Assembly: GCF_954871325.1 (NCBI RefSeq)
Contig: NC_088775.1
Coordinates: forward strand, 12,067,561-12,131,560
DNA from: Gordionus sp. m RMFG-2023
Lineage: Eukaryota; Nematomorpha; Gordioida; Chordodea; Parachordodidae
DNA length: 64,000 bases
Direction of reading: 5' to 3'
Shown here: positions 49,201 to 61,200 of the stretch, in pieces
Layout of the letters: each line of letters begins with the position of its first letter
Numbering within the stretch: the first letter of the stretch is position 1
Notes under the pieces: generated by a model
Databases searched by the model: none
Told to the model about the DNA's origin: nothing
Seen by the model: the letters and a program-made list of their open reading frames with translations, nothing else
Translations under genes and position numbers: made by a program

Positions 49201-52200
49201 TTGCCTTCAAGTGCTAGTGCCGAGAGATTATTTAGTAAGGCGCAACTTATATTTTCTGATCATCGCTAGATTTGGGGAGGATAGTATAGAAATCATTTTA
49301 TTATTAAAATGCAACCAAATAAATAAAAAGAATATTACTATAGTTACTTTAATTACATAAATTATAATCTTTTTACATATTTTTTTTTATAATCAAAGCT
49401 AACTATATTTAAATATTTATAAATGTTGATTTTTATATATTATATATTATGCAATTACATTATAAACAAAAAATAAAACAAATTTTTTTTATAAAAAGTA
49501 GCCAAAGCTACTCTTAAAAGATAGCTATTAGCGCGCTACTTTTTTTGATGGTAACATGCTACTTTTAAAAGTAGAGCTTAACAACTCTGATCGTAGTTGC
49601 CTAGTTAAGAGGGTCAATTTTTAAAAAATATATTCTTTTTCATGCAATATAAACCATTGTTACTATGTTTATTCTGGTATATTTTACGATAGGTTCACAT
49701 GATATATTGCTAATTCATTTTATCTTATTATCTGCCTACATTTGAATGATAATTTTTTTTTCTCTAAATTTATTAATTATATAGTGATCTATGTCCGCCA
49801 CGTGACTGCACTAACACATCAAATTTTACAAAATTTCAAAACCACAATACTTTGTCATCACAACCTTTTGCCGCAAGAGAGCGATGTATTTGTCCGAATA
49901 AAAGCATGCTTAAATATTCCGGGCTCTGTCATTCATCGCCTTATTTATTACTAAATAACGAAGACAAAGGAGCCAAAATTGACTTTATTAGTAAATACGA
50001 TAAATGTTATATTTATTATATAAACGCGAGTTAATTAAATTTTTATCATAAAATGTCCGAATCAGAAATTTATCTTTTAAAAATTAGATATGGGGCCAGA
50101 CATGGGCATTGGAACGTTTGATCATTAATTTAAATTCACCTATACTAATTATATATTCATATAAAAATGTTAAAAAATACATTCAGGAATAAAATAAAAA
50201 AACGCTTCATAAATTACTTCCATTTTCATTTAATATTCATTACCATTTGAAAATATTTATGCATCCTACTTTCGTTTATTTATTCTATTAGGCTTTTGAA
50301 TTTACGAGATTTCTGCATTATTTCCGTATAATAGATTTCCATATATTATAAAAAAAAATTTAGATTCCTTCTAATATTAGGGCTGATTTTAAATTGTTTT
50401 TTTCATAATTCATAGAGTTTTAATTAGATTTAAATCAGGGGTCGACGCGGCAATCCAAAATAGTAATCCTTCTATCAGATAACCATTTTGGTATGACATG
50501 GTGTCCCCTCTTATTGAAAATTAGCGCTATCAGGAAATAAATTGAATGAAGATAGTAATTTACCATTTTAAAGCTTTTATTATGCCTTTTAGAAAGGTCA
50601 AACTTTCAGCACCTTTGGATTTCCTTAATTCTCATATCGTAGTGCTCTTGATATAATGGCTAGTGATAAATAATCAGTATTGAACGCCTATTTCTTTTTG
50701 AACGATCCCTAATATTACTATTGGAGAACTGGACCAATTACTGTATTTAAGAGTCTCTTGTAATATTTATTTGACATAGCCTAGGTTAAAGAATAGGTTA
50801 AAGGTAATAATGAAAAATAAATAAAAAAACTGTATCCCATTTTATGAATTCCTCTTTGACATGTTGTTACAAACCTGTTTTCCCTCTAATAGAATTCCAT
50901 TCTACATCTAATCCAGAGTGCTTGCATGACCGTTTAAGTATGATTTATTTAAAGATACAAGGATCATCTTTAGGCTATATTTTATATAACCTTACTTTAG
51001 AATTGCTAGTTAACAAGAATCTTGGCCTAGAAGACCTATTATTGATATCCTGAATAGTGACTCTGCTAAATTTATGCTCAGGAAGAAATTTTAATTGGGA
51101 ATCTGCTTAGAAGATGCAATGATTAAATTACATATCTTTTATCTAATGATTTTCTACTCGTATTAAAAACAAAAAAAATAATAAATTAAAAATTTATTTA
51201 AGATTTTACCCTTTTATGATAGAATTAAGGATTATTTAGACGTTTGATGCGCTTCTATTTTTTAAATGTTTTTCATCATTATGTGTATAAATTGAATAAA
51301 TTATATATATGGTGAATTCCATATCAAATCAACCAAGGTTTCAACCCGACCCCCTTCAATTTTTCTTAAAATTTGTATACTGGTAGTATATACTTAACTA
51401 AGAAAAAAATGAAATTTTACCTTCCAACACTGTTTACCCGCTAAGATATGGCCGTTTAAAGCACGGAAAAATGGTATATTTTTGATAAAATGCACCTCAT
51501 TTATTTTCAAATATCTCGAGAAATAATTTTGTTAGAAAAATAATTTAAATTTTATTTTGTAGTTAATAAATGTTCTTTAAAATGACATAAAAATAAATAT
51601 GATGGACATTTTATTAATATCGAAAACCGGATGTGTAAAACCGGAAATGGCCATAGAAAAAAAGGTATTTTTTCAAAATTTTTTTTCTGTAGATAGATAT
51701 CACACTGCTTTATAGTGCGCACAAATTGAGCAGTAGCGTTTTGCCGTACTTTTTTAATAAAAAAAACATAACGCTTGCTGTGTTTAAATTGAAGCGGCGT
51801 TTTTAAATTATTTTTATTTTGTAAAAAAAATGGAGTTAATAACTTTGGATAATGAAAAGTTAATGGCGTTATATATATTATTACAACATAAAAATAAGAG
51901 GAAGTTCAGAGGAAAAACTTCAGAAATATTTATTAAAAGAAATTTATTCTCTGAGTATGTTACACTGAAAGGTGATTTAACAACATCTCAGTTCATTAAT
52001 TATACGAGAATGAAAAGGTCTACCTTTTCAGTCATTCTAAATATGATTCATGATGATATCAATCCCAAATTTGCTAATTTCAATAAACAAGTGGATGCAG
52101 AGGACAGGCTATTTTTGACATTAAGGTAATGAAAATATTTTAATTATCCTATATTTATTCATAAAAGATATTTAATAACTGGGATGTCCTTCTCCCAATT

Positions 52201-55200
52201 ATCTTATAGCTCAAGGATATCCAAATCCTGTGTTGCATACATTGTTAAATCAGTATGCAGGGCAATTTGGAATGCTGGCAAAGATATTTATATGCCAAAG
52301 CCTACAAGAAAAGATTGGGAAAGAGTACATTAAATTTATATATTCCAACAATTTAATATATAATTATTTAGATTTCCCAGGAGTTCTTACTTCATTCAGG
52401 GTTCCCCAATTGTTTTTAGCCTTGGATGGGAAACATATTTATATCAAATGTCCACCAAATAGTGGTTCTCAATTCTATTGTTATAAACACAGATTTACTG
52501 TAGTTTTGTTAGCCCTTACTGATATATATAGAAAATTTCTGTATATTGATGTAGGGGCTTATGGAAAGCAAAGTGATGGAGGAGTATTTAAAAATAGCTC
52601 CTTGTATAGAGGTTAGAATATAATAATTTTTAACTGATATTAAATCATACATATAATAATAATGTAGAAATTATAAACAATACTCTGGATCTCCCACCTG
52701 ATAAAGCATTTCCAGGCCAAAATGAAAATATGCCATATGTAATGGTGGCTGATGATGCATTTCAACTGTCATCTTATTTGATGAAACCTTATCCAAAAAA
52801 TGGTCTATCTCTAGAGGAAAGAGAATATAATATGAGACTCTCCCATGCACGTATCAGTGTGGAGAGGAGCTTTAGAGGGATTGTAAAGAAGTTCGAAATA
52901 CTTAGTAGACCAATTGAAATTAGTGTCAATAGCATTGAAATTATTATCAAAACTATATGCTTGTTGCATAATATAATAATTAGTAATGAAGGAATAGCTG
53001 GAGATGTTGATGATACAAGTATATTAAATATTTTAGTAACTTATATTTTCTTGATATATAAAAGATACAATGCCCAACCTGACCACAAGACCATTCCCAA
53101 TAGCTACATCAATATACAGAAATTTTCTATATATATATCAGTAAGGGCTAACAAAACTACAGTAAATCTGTGTTTATAACAATAGAATTGAGAACCACTA
53201 TTTGGTGGACATTTGATATAAATATGTTTCCCATCCAAGGCTCCAAAACAATTGGGGAACCCTGAATGAAGTAAAAACTCCTGGGAAATCTAAATAATTA
53301 TATATTAAATTGTTGGAATATATAAATTTAAAGTACTCTTTCCCAATCTTTTCTTGTAGGCTTTGGCATATAAATATCTTTGCTAGCATTCCAAATTGCC
53401 CTGCATACTGATTTAACAATGTATGCAACACAGGATTTGGATATCATTGAGCTATAAGACAATTGGGAGAAGGACATCCCAGTTATTAAATATCTTTTAT
53501 GAATAAATATAGGATAATTAAAATATTTTCATTACCTTAATGTCAAAAATAGCCTGTCCTCTGCATCCACTTGTTTATTGAAATTAGTTAATTTGGGATT
53601 GATATCATCATGAATCATATTTAGAATGACTCAAAAGGTAGACCTTTTCATTCTCGTATAATTAAAGAACTGAGATGTTGTTAAATCACCTTTCAGTGTA
53701 ACATACTCAGAGAATAAATTTCTTTTAATAAATATTTCTGAAGTTTTTCCTCTGAACTTCCTCTTATTTTTATGTTGTATAATATATATAACGCCATTAA
53801 CTTTTCATTATCCAAAGTTATTAACTCCATTTTTTTTTTACAAAATAAAAATAATTTAAAAACGCCGCTTCAATTTAAACACAGCAAGCGTTATGTTTTT
53901 TTTATTAAAAAAGTACGGCAAAACGCTACTGCTTAATTTGTGCGCACTATTATATTTGTACAAAATCCTAGACTGGGATGAACATGGGTTTAGGAGTTAT
54001 CACTCTTTATATGGCTAAGATTGAATAAATTTAACATTAATATCATATTTTAATTTAATGAATAGTTATGAAATAATGTTAATTTAAAAATTATGTATAA
54101 ATGACAGGCCCTTACTTTTTTTTATCTTTATCAAAATTTTTGAGAAGTGGCTGGAATAATGTGCTTTGTTTAACCCTTTAGTTAAATTTTGTCTCGAAGT
54201 TACTTGACAAAATAATTCTAAATATATTTAAACTTTATTTGCCTCAAATTGCATTACATATAATACAATCAAAAATTTATAATTAAAATATATCATATAT
54301 TATAATCATCCAAGGAATTTTAATAAATTATGACTTTTGTTTTTAGGAGAATAAAAGCTTGGAACTTTGTGTTCCAGAAATTCTCTTTGCTCTCAAAAAT
54401 CTGCTTTCAAGATGACTTTCTATGTTCATATATTCATTATTGCTCACAAATATATAATTTATCCCATAGATATTATTCCTTGCATAGTTAAATAAATCTA
54501 TTGTTGTCAATATGTGATGTTCATATGGACGTTGCAAGCTTGCTCGAGCTGCTAACCGTTTAGTAACGGCCCCCAAAATGTCGCATGGACTTTTACCTTA
54601 TGCGGTTTCAAAAAATGTCACTCAGCCTTTATCCCAAAATCATTTTCATGATTGTAGAGATTAATGAAATCTTTTATTTTTATATTGGTTACTGCTCCAT
54701 CAGAAAAATAATAAATTTTAGCCACTCTATTAAATCTTTCATTCAAGAATACTATCAATTTTTAAAATAAATAAAATGCACATGCGTTGTGCTTTAAACA
54801 ATCTGATATAACCACTAATTTTCATGTTTTGTTATGTTGTTCTCACGGTAATAAATTATAAAAGAGTTGATAGTGGCTTGATTATTGGTCTGATTAAATC
54901 CTTGTGCATGGTTCTGCACTAAAAATGCATGTTTTCTGAAAAGTCTGCAATAATTAAGAATTTGCCAACATTTAAATTGAATTTTAAAAAGTTTCGAATT
55001 AATGATTATCGTGAAGCTATAAACAAATGAGGAATTAAATTGTTTAATTATTTAATTAAATAATCTACAAATTCGTCAGCGGATTTTATCAGTGTTTCGA
55101 GGGTAGTTTGATCAACTGCTATCCATTGTTTGAATGTTTTATAATCTATAGAATTCTCGTCAAATAATATATTAAGCCTTTCTTTTAATTTTGAATATAT

Positions 55201-58200
55201 GGGGGAAAATTTTTTGTTGAATTTCAATTTTGGTAGATTATTTTATGCTAAATAAAATATTTAAAATTATTTTGTCAAGTAATTTTAATTTCGAGATAAA
55301 ATTTAACTAAAGTTTTAAACAGCTCATTATCCCAGCAACCTCTCAAATTTTTTTTATAAAGATAAAAAAAAGTAAGGGCCTATCATTTAGACATAAATTT
55401 TAAAATAACATTATTTCATAACTATTCATTAAAATAAAATATGATGATATTAATGTTAAATTTGTTCAATTTTAGCCATATAAAGAGTGATAACTCCTAA
55501 ACCCATGTTCATCACAATCTAGGATTTTGTACAAATATAAAGCAATGTGATATCTATCTACAGAAAAAAAATTTTGAAAAAAAATACCTTTTTTTTCTAT
55601 GGCCATTTCCGGTTTTACACATCCGGTTTTCAATATTAATAAAATGTCCATCATATTTATTTTTATGTCATTTTAAAGAACTTTTATAAAGCTACAAAAT
55701 AAAATTTAAATTATTTTTCTAACATAATTATTTCTCGAGATATTTGAAAATAAATGAGGTGCATTTTATCAAAAATGTACCATTTTTCCGCGCTTTAAAC
55801 GGCCATATCTTAGCGGGTAAACAGTGTTGGAATTACATTTTTTTCTTAGTTATAGTATATACTACCAGTATACAAAATTTAAGAAAAATTGAAGGGGGTC
55901 GGGTTGAAAATCGACTTGTTTTTGTTGATTTGATATGGAATTCACCATATACTATATTAAAAAATAAAACATTGCGAATGGATGAATATATTGAAAGGTA
56001 GTATCGAATTCATTATTAAAACCTTAAGTTATTTCATTACAAAATTACAATCACGAACTACTCATTTTACCCTCTTTAGGCAACAAATATAACTGCTACA
56101 AGTGTTACCACGAAAATAGGCAATCTTCTGACTTAATGACAAATAATTGCAACGAATGTAATCTTTATTACAACTTCTCAGATGAAATGCCAACTTCTCA
56201 TTCTAGCGAACGCAGATCTTCGTTAATTCCCGACAAATGTTATCACTGTTACCCATTCGGTATTGACGGTCGTAAATATAAAGGTGAAATCGGCGAGAAT
56301 TATTTTAATTACGTAAAAAATAGAGAATTAGATTCGGCATGCTTGAACGCCTTGGCACTTTTGCTGGATGGCCTGCCCCTGCAGCCTCAAGAGATGGATC
56401 GAGGCAACGTGATGGAAGCTAAAAGCCTTTTATTTCAAAAGTAACTGTCAATAATTTTCTCTATTTTTGACTTATGTTTAGCACATTCTATACTTGATAG
56501 TTTTTTTGTAAAAAAAAGTACGTTAAAAGGGCTTCTGTCCCTTCAAATTTCATTTGCTATAACTGAATTTTGTTTTTGCTATATTTTCATAATGAGGGGG
56601 TAAGATGAGATTAAAATTATTCATGTTATTCAGTTTGTAATCTGTACTAAGAAAGATTCCGATTATGCATTTTTTAGAGAAAGTGGCTCGGGATCCTAAA
56701 TTTTGAAAAGTAAAGCGAGTTCCATCCTAACTCTGTTAAAGCAATCAAAAAAAATTCTAAAATGAATCCACACACCATTTTAAGCAATATATATAAATTA
56801 CCTCTACATATAGTAGACGGTTCTTAATGTTAAAATGACTTCCGGTTCCTAGATTTTTCTAGTTTCCAAATTTTGTTTTAATTTTTTCTGTATTTACAAA
56901 TTTTATGTCTTTCTATATTTGCAGATATCTCACCGTTTTCCTGAATCTCGTAAATGGCCATTCAATATCTTCATCCTCTCTCGCATGCCCTGATCTGCTA
57001 AACTCATCAGAGCACCCTTCATCCTGTGTTCCCTTTATTCCTCTTTCTTCCACCTCGACCAAATCCTTTTCTCACTTTTACGATCTTACGATACTAACAG
57101 CTTCGCGTATGCTTAACGCCAATTTGGACATAGGCCTGACCCACTGTGTATCTCACGCTTACTTACCCATTAATCCTCCTTCTTCCCTTCCTATACTAAG
57201 CCTTCCTTCGGCCTTCCTATCAACTTCGCTTAACTCTGTTTCAATTTAATTTTTTATAATATTTTATTATTAAAATTTTTATAGGTTAAACCAAATCGTA
57301 ACTAACTATATAAGATTTTTTTTAAATTAACCTATAGCCCAAATTCGGGTTCAGGCTGGATCGGGCCTAATATAAAAAAATCGGGCCAGGTCGGGCTTGA
57401 AAAATTAGACCCGATGCAGATAACTAATTTATGTCATTCTTTAATTTAATTAAGAACCCTAAAACCACGAGCTAAAGTTCAGATGATTTTTTAGACCCTA
57501 ACTTAGTTTTAAACCCAATCTAGCCTAGTCTTCTTAACGTTATTTATTTTTACCGGACTTTTATAAAGTTAAGCTTTTTTATTCTTTTATATAAGATAAC
57601 CTCATATTCATCGCCATTTTGTCTTTCAAAATGTCAATTTAGCAAACCAGGTTGGAGATAAAAAAAATTTAAGTTCATTTAAAATTGATGATAAAATAAA
57701 GATAACTACTTCGGTTTTAAATTAAAATATCATACTCCCATTTTTAGCAGCCATATATTTAATAATCTTCAAAATTAAAAATCCATTTAGACATTCATTT
57801 TGGAGATGTTAGCCAACATCCTTCGAGAGGGAGCCCAATTCGACTCTTTATCTGACTCAGCCCATGGCGACCGCTTTGGGCGTTTAACCGACCTGGTCAC
57901 AATGATAACGGACTCGGGAGAGCTGCCAATCGCTTCAGCTCTGGCTTATGCTTGCTCCCAGCATCCGCTTCACGCTGACGCTCTTGCTCGCACTTTAGTA
58001 CGCGTATTTGAGGAAAAGCACCTATCTTATCAACTGTACTGGAACGCCTTTTCTCGCCAGACTTCCAGCCCTTCTTATAAACGTAAAGGAGGTAGTCCAG
58101 GAGATATCAACATAAACGGTAACCCAGGACAAAATTTTTTGTGTCCTAATTTATAAAATAAAGCTTGTTTAATATTCAACATTTCTTTTTTACAAAAAAT

Positions 58201-61200
58201 CACATATTATCTAAGTTTAATTAGAATGTGGGATAAGACTTTAAAAGAATAACGGCCTAGGTTCATATTAAATTAATTGTGTATCTTTTATTTTTTAAAA
58301 AAATTGCTTTTAGTTTGATACCTATAATTTTAGCAAAAAATAACATGAAGACACTATTTATATGCTAATATTTTTTTTTCCCTACTAAATATTAAAAATA
58401 TACAACAAGCAACTATAAGCAGTGTGAGAGGATTAGGCAATAATGATCCCTGCTTTTGGCGTGGGAACGACTTCGTCAACAAACTAATGAGCGCTTGTTT
58501 TAGGACGTTTGGGGCCACCTATCTGAAATTAGTTCTCAGTGCCCCTTTGCGCCAACTCTATGACACTTTTTCCTCCGACCCAACCTATTCTCTTGAGGTG
58601 GATCCTGAAAGGTTGATTTCCAAAACTCCCTTTCACGCATCTGGCATTCGAGAAGACATAAAAGCGACTGTTGCCGTTAATGCATCTCGCCTACAAAATC
58701 ATTGTGACCTTGTACTTTCAGCAGTGACTAACTCGGGCTCACTCTTTCCTCCCCAACTGCGCACTATGTGCCATTGCCTTCAACTGGCTGTCAGGCACGA
58801 CCATTATGATGACGATGATAATAGTGCTAACACTACTCTACCATCACGGGGTTTGGCCGGAAGTCTGGTAATTTTGCGTTTCATAAATCCTGCTATATTA
58901 GTGCCCCAGGAATACGATTTATTAGAAAACGGCAATCAATCACTTGATCCCCGCTTTAAAAGAGGACTCACCCTGATCGGCAAAGTGCTGCAGAAGATCA
59001 CAAACGGTACCCTATTTAAAGAATCCTACATGAAACCCTTCAACCCTTATCTGCGGACCAATATTAACTGTTGCGATAGTTTTTTTAATGACATTTCCAG
59101 TGAACTCTCTTCTTCTACCAATAATAATAATAATTGTCACGAGATGTTTAATAATAAACCTACAGAGCAACTTGAAGATTACGATCGATGCCAGTCTTAT
59201 ATCGACGATAACACCTTAAGCACCTTGCACAAACTATTATGGACCTACCAAGAAAAAATTGGCGAGTACCTAATGACGAGTTATGATCATAAAACTACGG
59301 GTCGTCGTCCTTTTGATAAACTCACTACCCTGCTGGGATACCTCGGTCCTCCTAACCAAGGCCCTGCTACTACAAATTGGGTAGCCTCTGAAATGAACAC
59401 CACAAGGTTTGAGGAAATGATGACGAAACATAACGTGCAGGATAAGGATGATTTTAAAAACATTAAATCTCTCAATATATTTTATCAATCAGGTGTATCC
59501 AAGGAGGACCACCCTGTTTTTTATTATATCGCAAGAAGGTATCAAGTTACAGAGATGAATGGAGATCTTCTATTGTATCACATAATACTAACTCTTAAAC
59601 CATACTCCAATAAACCATTCGATATCGTACTTGATTTGACAAACGTCAAAAACGAAAATCGTTTCAAAACAGATTTCCTACCAAAATGGTTTCTTCTCCT
59701 TCCTGATCAAATATTTGCCAGCTTATCCCATTGTTATGTTTACAATTGTAACTCGTGGGTTCGGGAGTTCACAAAATTTCACGATAGAATACTATCACCA
59801 CTTAAGAACAATCAAAAGCTTTTGTTCATCGAATCTCTTTCGAGGCTGGGCCATTACATTGATCCGTGCCAGCAAAAACTTCCTAGCACTACATTGTCCT
59901 TGGATGATGATCTAAAGATATATGGAAACGCCCTTAAACTCGCTCACAAAGGGACACGTGTTACTATAAAGATAGGTCCCGAGGCTATTCAAGTGAATTC
60001 ACTGGACCGAACCAAAATTTTGGGATATGTCACCCATCTTAACGACGTGTATTACGCATCGGAGATCGAGGAAGTTGGCTTACTCGATGATGACACCTTC
60101 ACATTTACGGTCGCCAACCAAGATGGACGCCCACTTTCTTTCATTCACCCTGAGTGTGAGGCCATAGCAGCCTTACTTGTGCACATGCGTGCAAATTGGG
60201 AAGTTCAACAGCAACACCACCCAGTCGATTCTCATTTGTTTCTCTCGGAGCCCCATTCCCGTTTTCGGATGAGGGCCAAAGACGTCCCCGGAACTCTCCT
60301 CAATATGGCCTTGTCCCATTTAAGCACGCCATCACTCCCCATGCTTCGCAGTGCTGCATATAATCTTCTTTGTGCACTATCTTCCGCATTCAATCTGGGT
60401 CTTGAAGACGAACTTCTTTGGGCTGATGGCCTTTCCATTCCACCATCCAACTGTGAAGATTTACCTTTTGTTCAAAGAATAAGCTCTCGCTTGGCTCGCG
60501 CTCATCCCCACTTAACGCTCGACTTCATGGAAGAAAGCGTATCACGATGCACGTCATCATCTCATGTGAAAGCTCGTTTGCAATATACCATTCCTTGGAT
60601 AGATAACTTACCCAGGTTTATTAAAAACGGGGGGAGCTCTTGCAACGACACCAAACGGAAACGTTTAGTCAGTATCATTAACAAACTATTGGCACTGTCA
60701 GTGCAAGAGGGAAATCTAACTGCAACATGCTGGGCTAGAATCGGGCAGATGAACGGCGACATTCTTGATCTCACCCTGGACTGTTTCATTGAATCGAGTT
60801 TGTCTGTAGGACTTGGGAGTCGTCATGGAGAGATTTTGTTGGATACGATCGTTTCCCTAGCGTCCCTAAATGGGCGTGCTGTTTCCCGCAAAATAATTTT
60901 CAGGCTGTTTAGAATTCTAGACGCTACCGCTTCTAATTCCACTCCTTCATTGGCTCATCACAAATCCTGGACCGAAATTACAATTCTAACTCGCTATTTG
61001 CTAGCGCTCTCCTTTGACGACCTAGTAGATGTTAGTTCTCATTTACCCTATCTGTGCTACATAGTCGTTATGTTAGCTGGAATCGGCTGCCAATCCTTTA
61101 GAGCCTGCTTACACGGGCTCACTATAAACGTGATGCATTCCTTATGTACTAGTAGCAAAGTGGTTTTGAACGAAGATAGCAAAAAACTTTTGAGGTTAAG

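Larger units (their letters stand above)
51307..55950 (-). mobile_element. DNA transposon with ~690-bp terminal inverted repeats, split by a Harbinger
   Basis: The outer ends ATGGTGAATTCCATATCAAA and TTTGATATGGAATTCACCAT start terminal inverted repeats of about 690 bp. The right one (about 55258-55950) is continuous. The left one is in two parts (51307-51712 and 53950-54225) because a PIF/Harbinger element sits in it. The interior (54226-55257) encodes a broken transposon protein on the minus strand. The superfamily is not assigned, and the target duplication cannot be read because the flanks are (TA)-rich. The whole structure lies in NF1 intron 23. Confidence 0.8.

Noticed and set aside
49742-49954. 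70-codon frame starting TTTGAATGATAATT...
   Set aside because: It is in a different frame from NF1 exon 23, which is supported by phase on both sides.
50844-51053. 69-codon frame in NF1 intron 23
   Set aside because: Composition is somewhat coding-like, but no family is recognised and phase-matched NF1 exons already flank it; not enough to call a gene.
52730-53179. A 149-codon frame as one continuous protein
   Set aside because: Only the first two-thirds is Harbinger transposase; the tail after the HNIIISNEG region reads into the inverted arm and is antisense of the transposase gene.
57330-57420. Possible hAT MITE with CGGGCC words
   Set aside because: Only one end-like region found, with no matching inverted end or target duplication.
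58092-58140. Alternative 3' ends for NF1 exon 26 (GTAACC at 58119, GTGTCC near 58140)
   Set aside because: They are phase-compatible with different acceptors near 58410-58424, so not excluded; the first donor was preferred because it adds the fewest unaligned residues.
59270-60789. Minus-strand frames opposite NF1 exon 27
   Set aside because: Shadows of the conserved NF1 coding exon.
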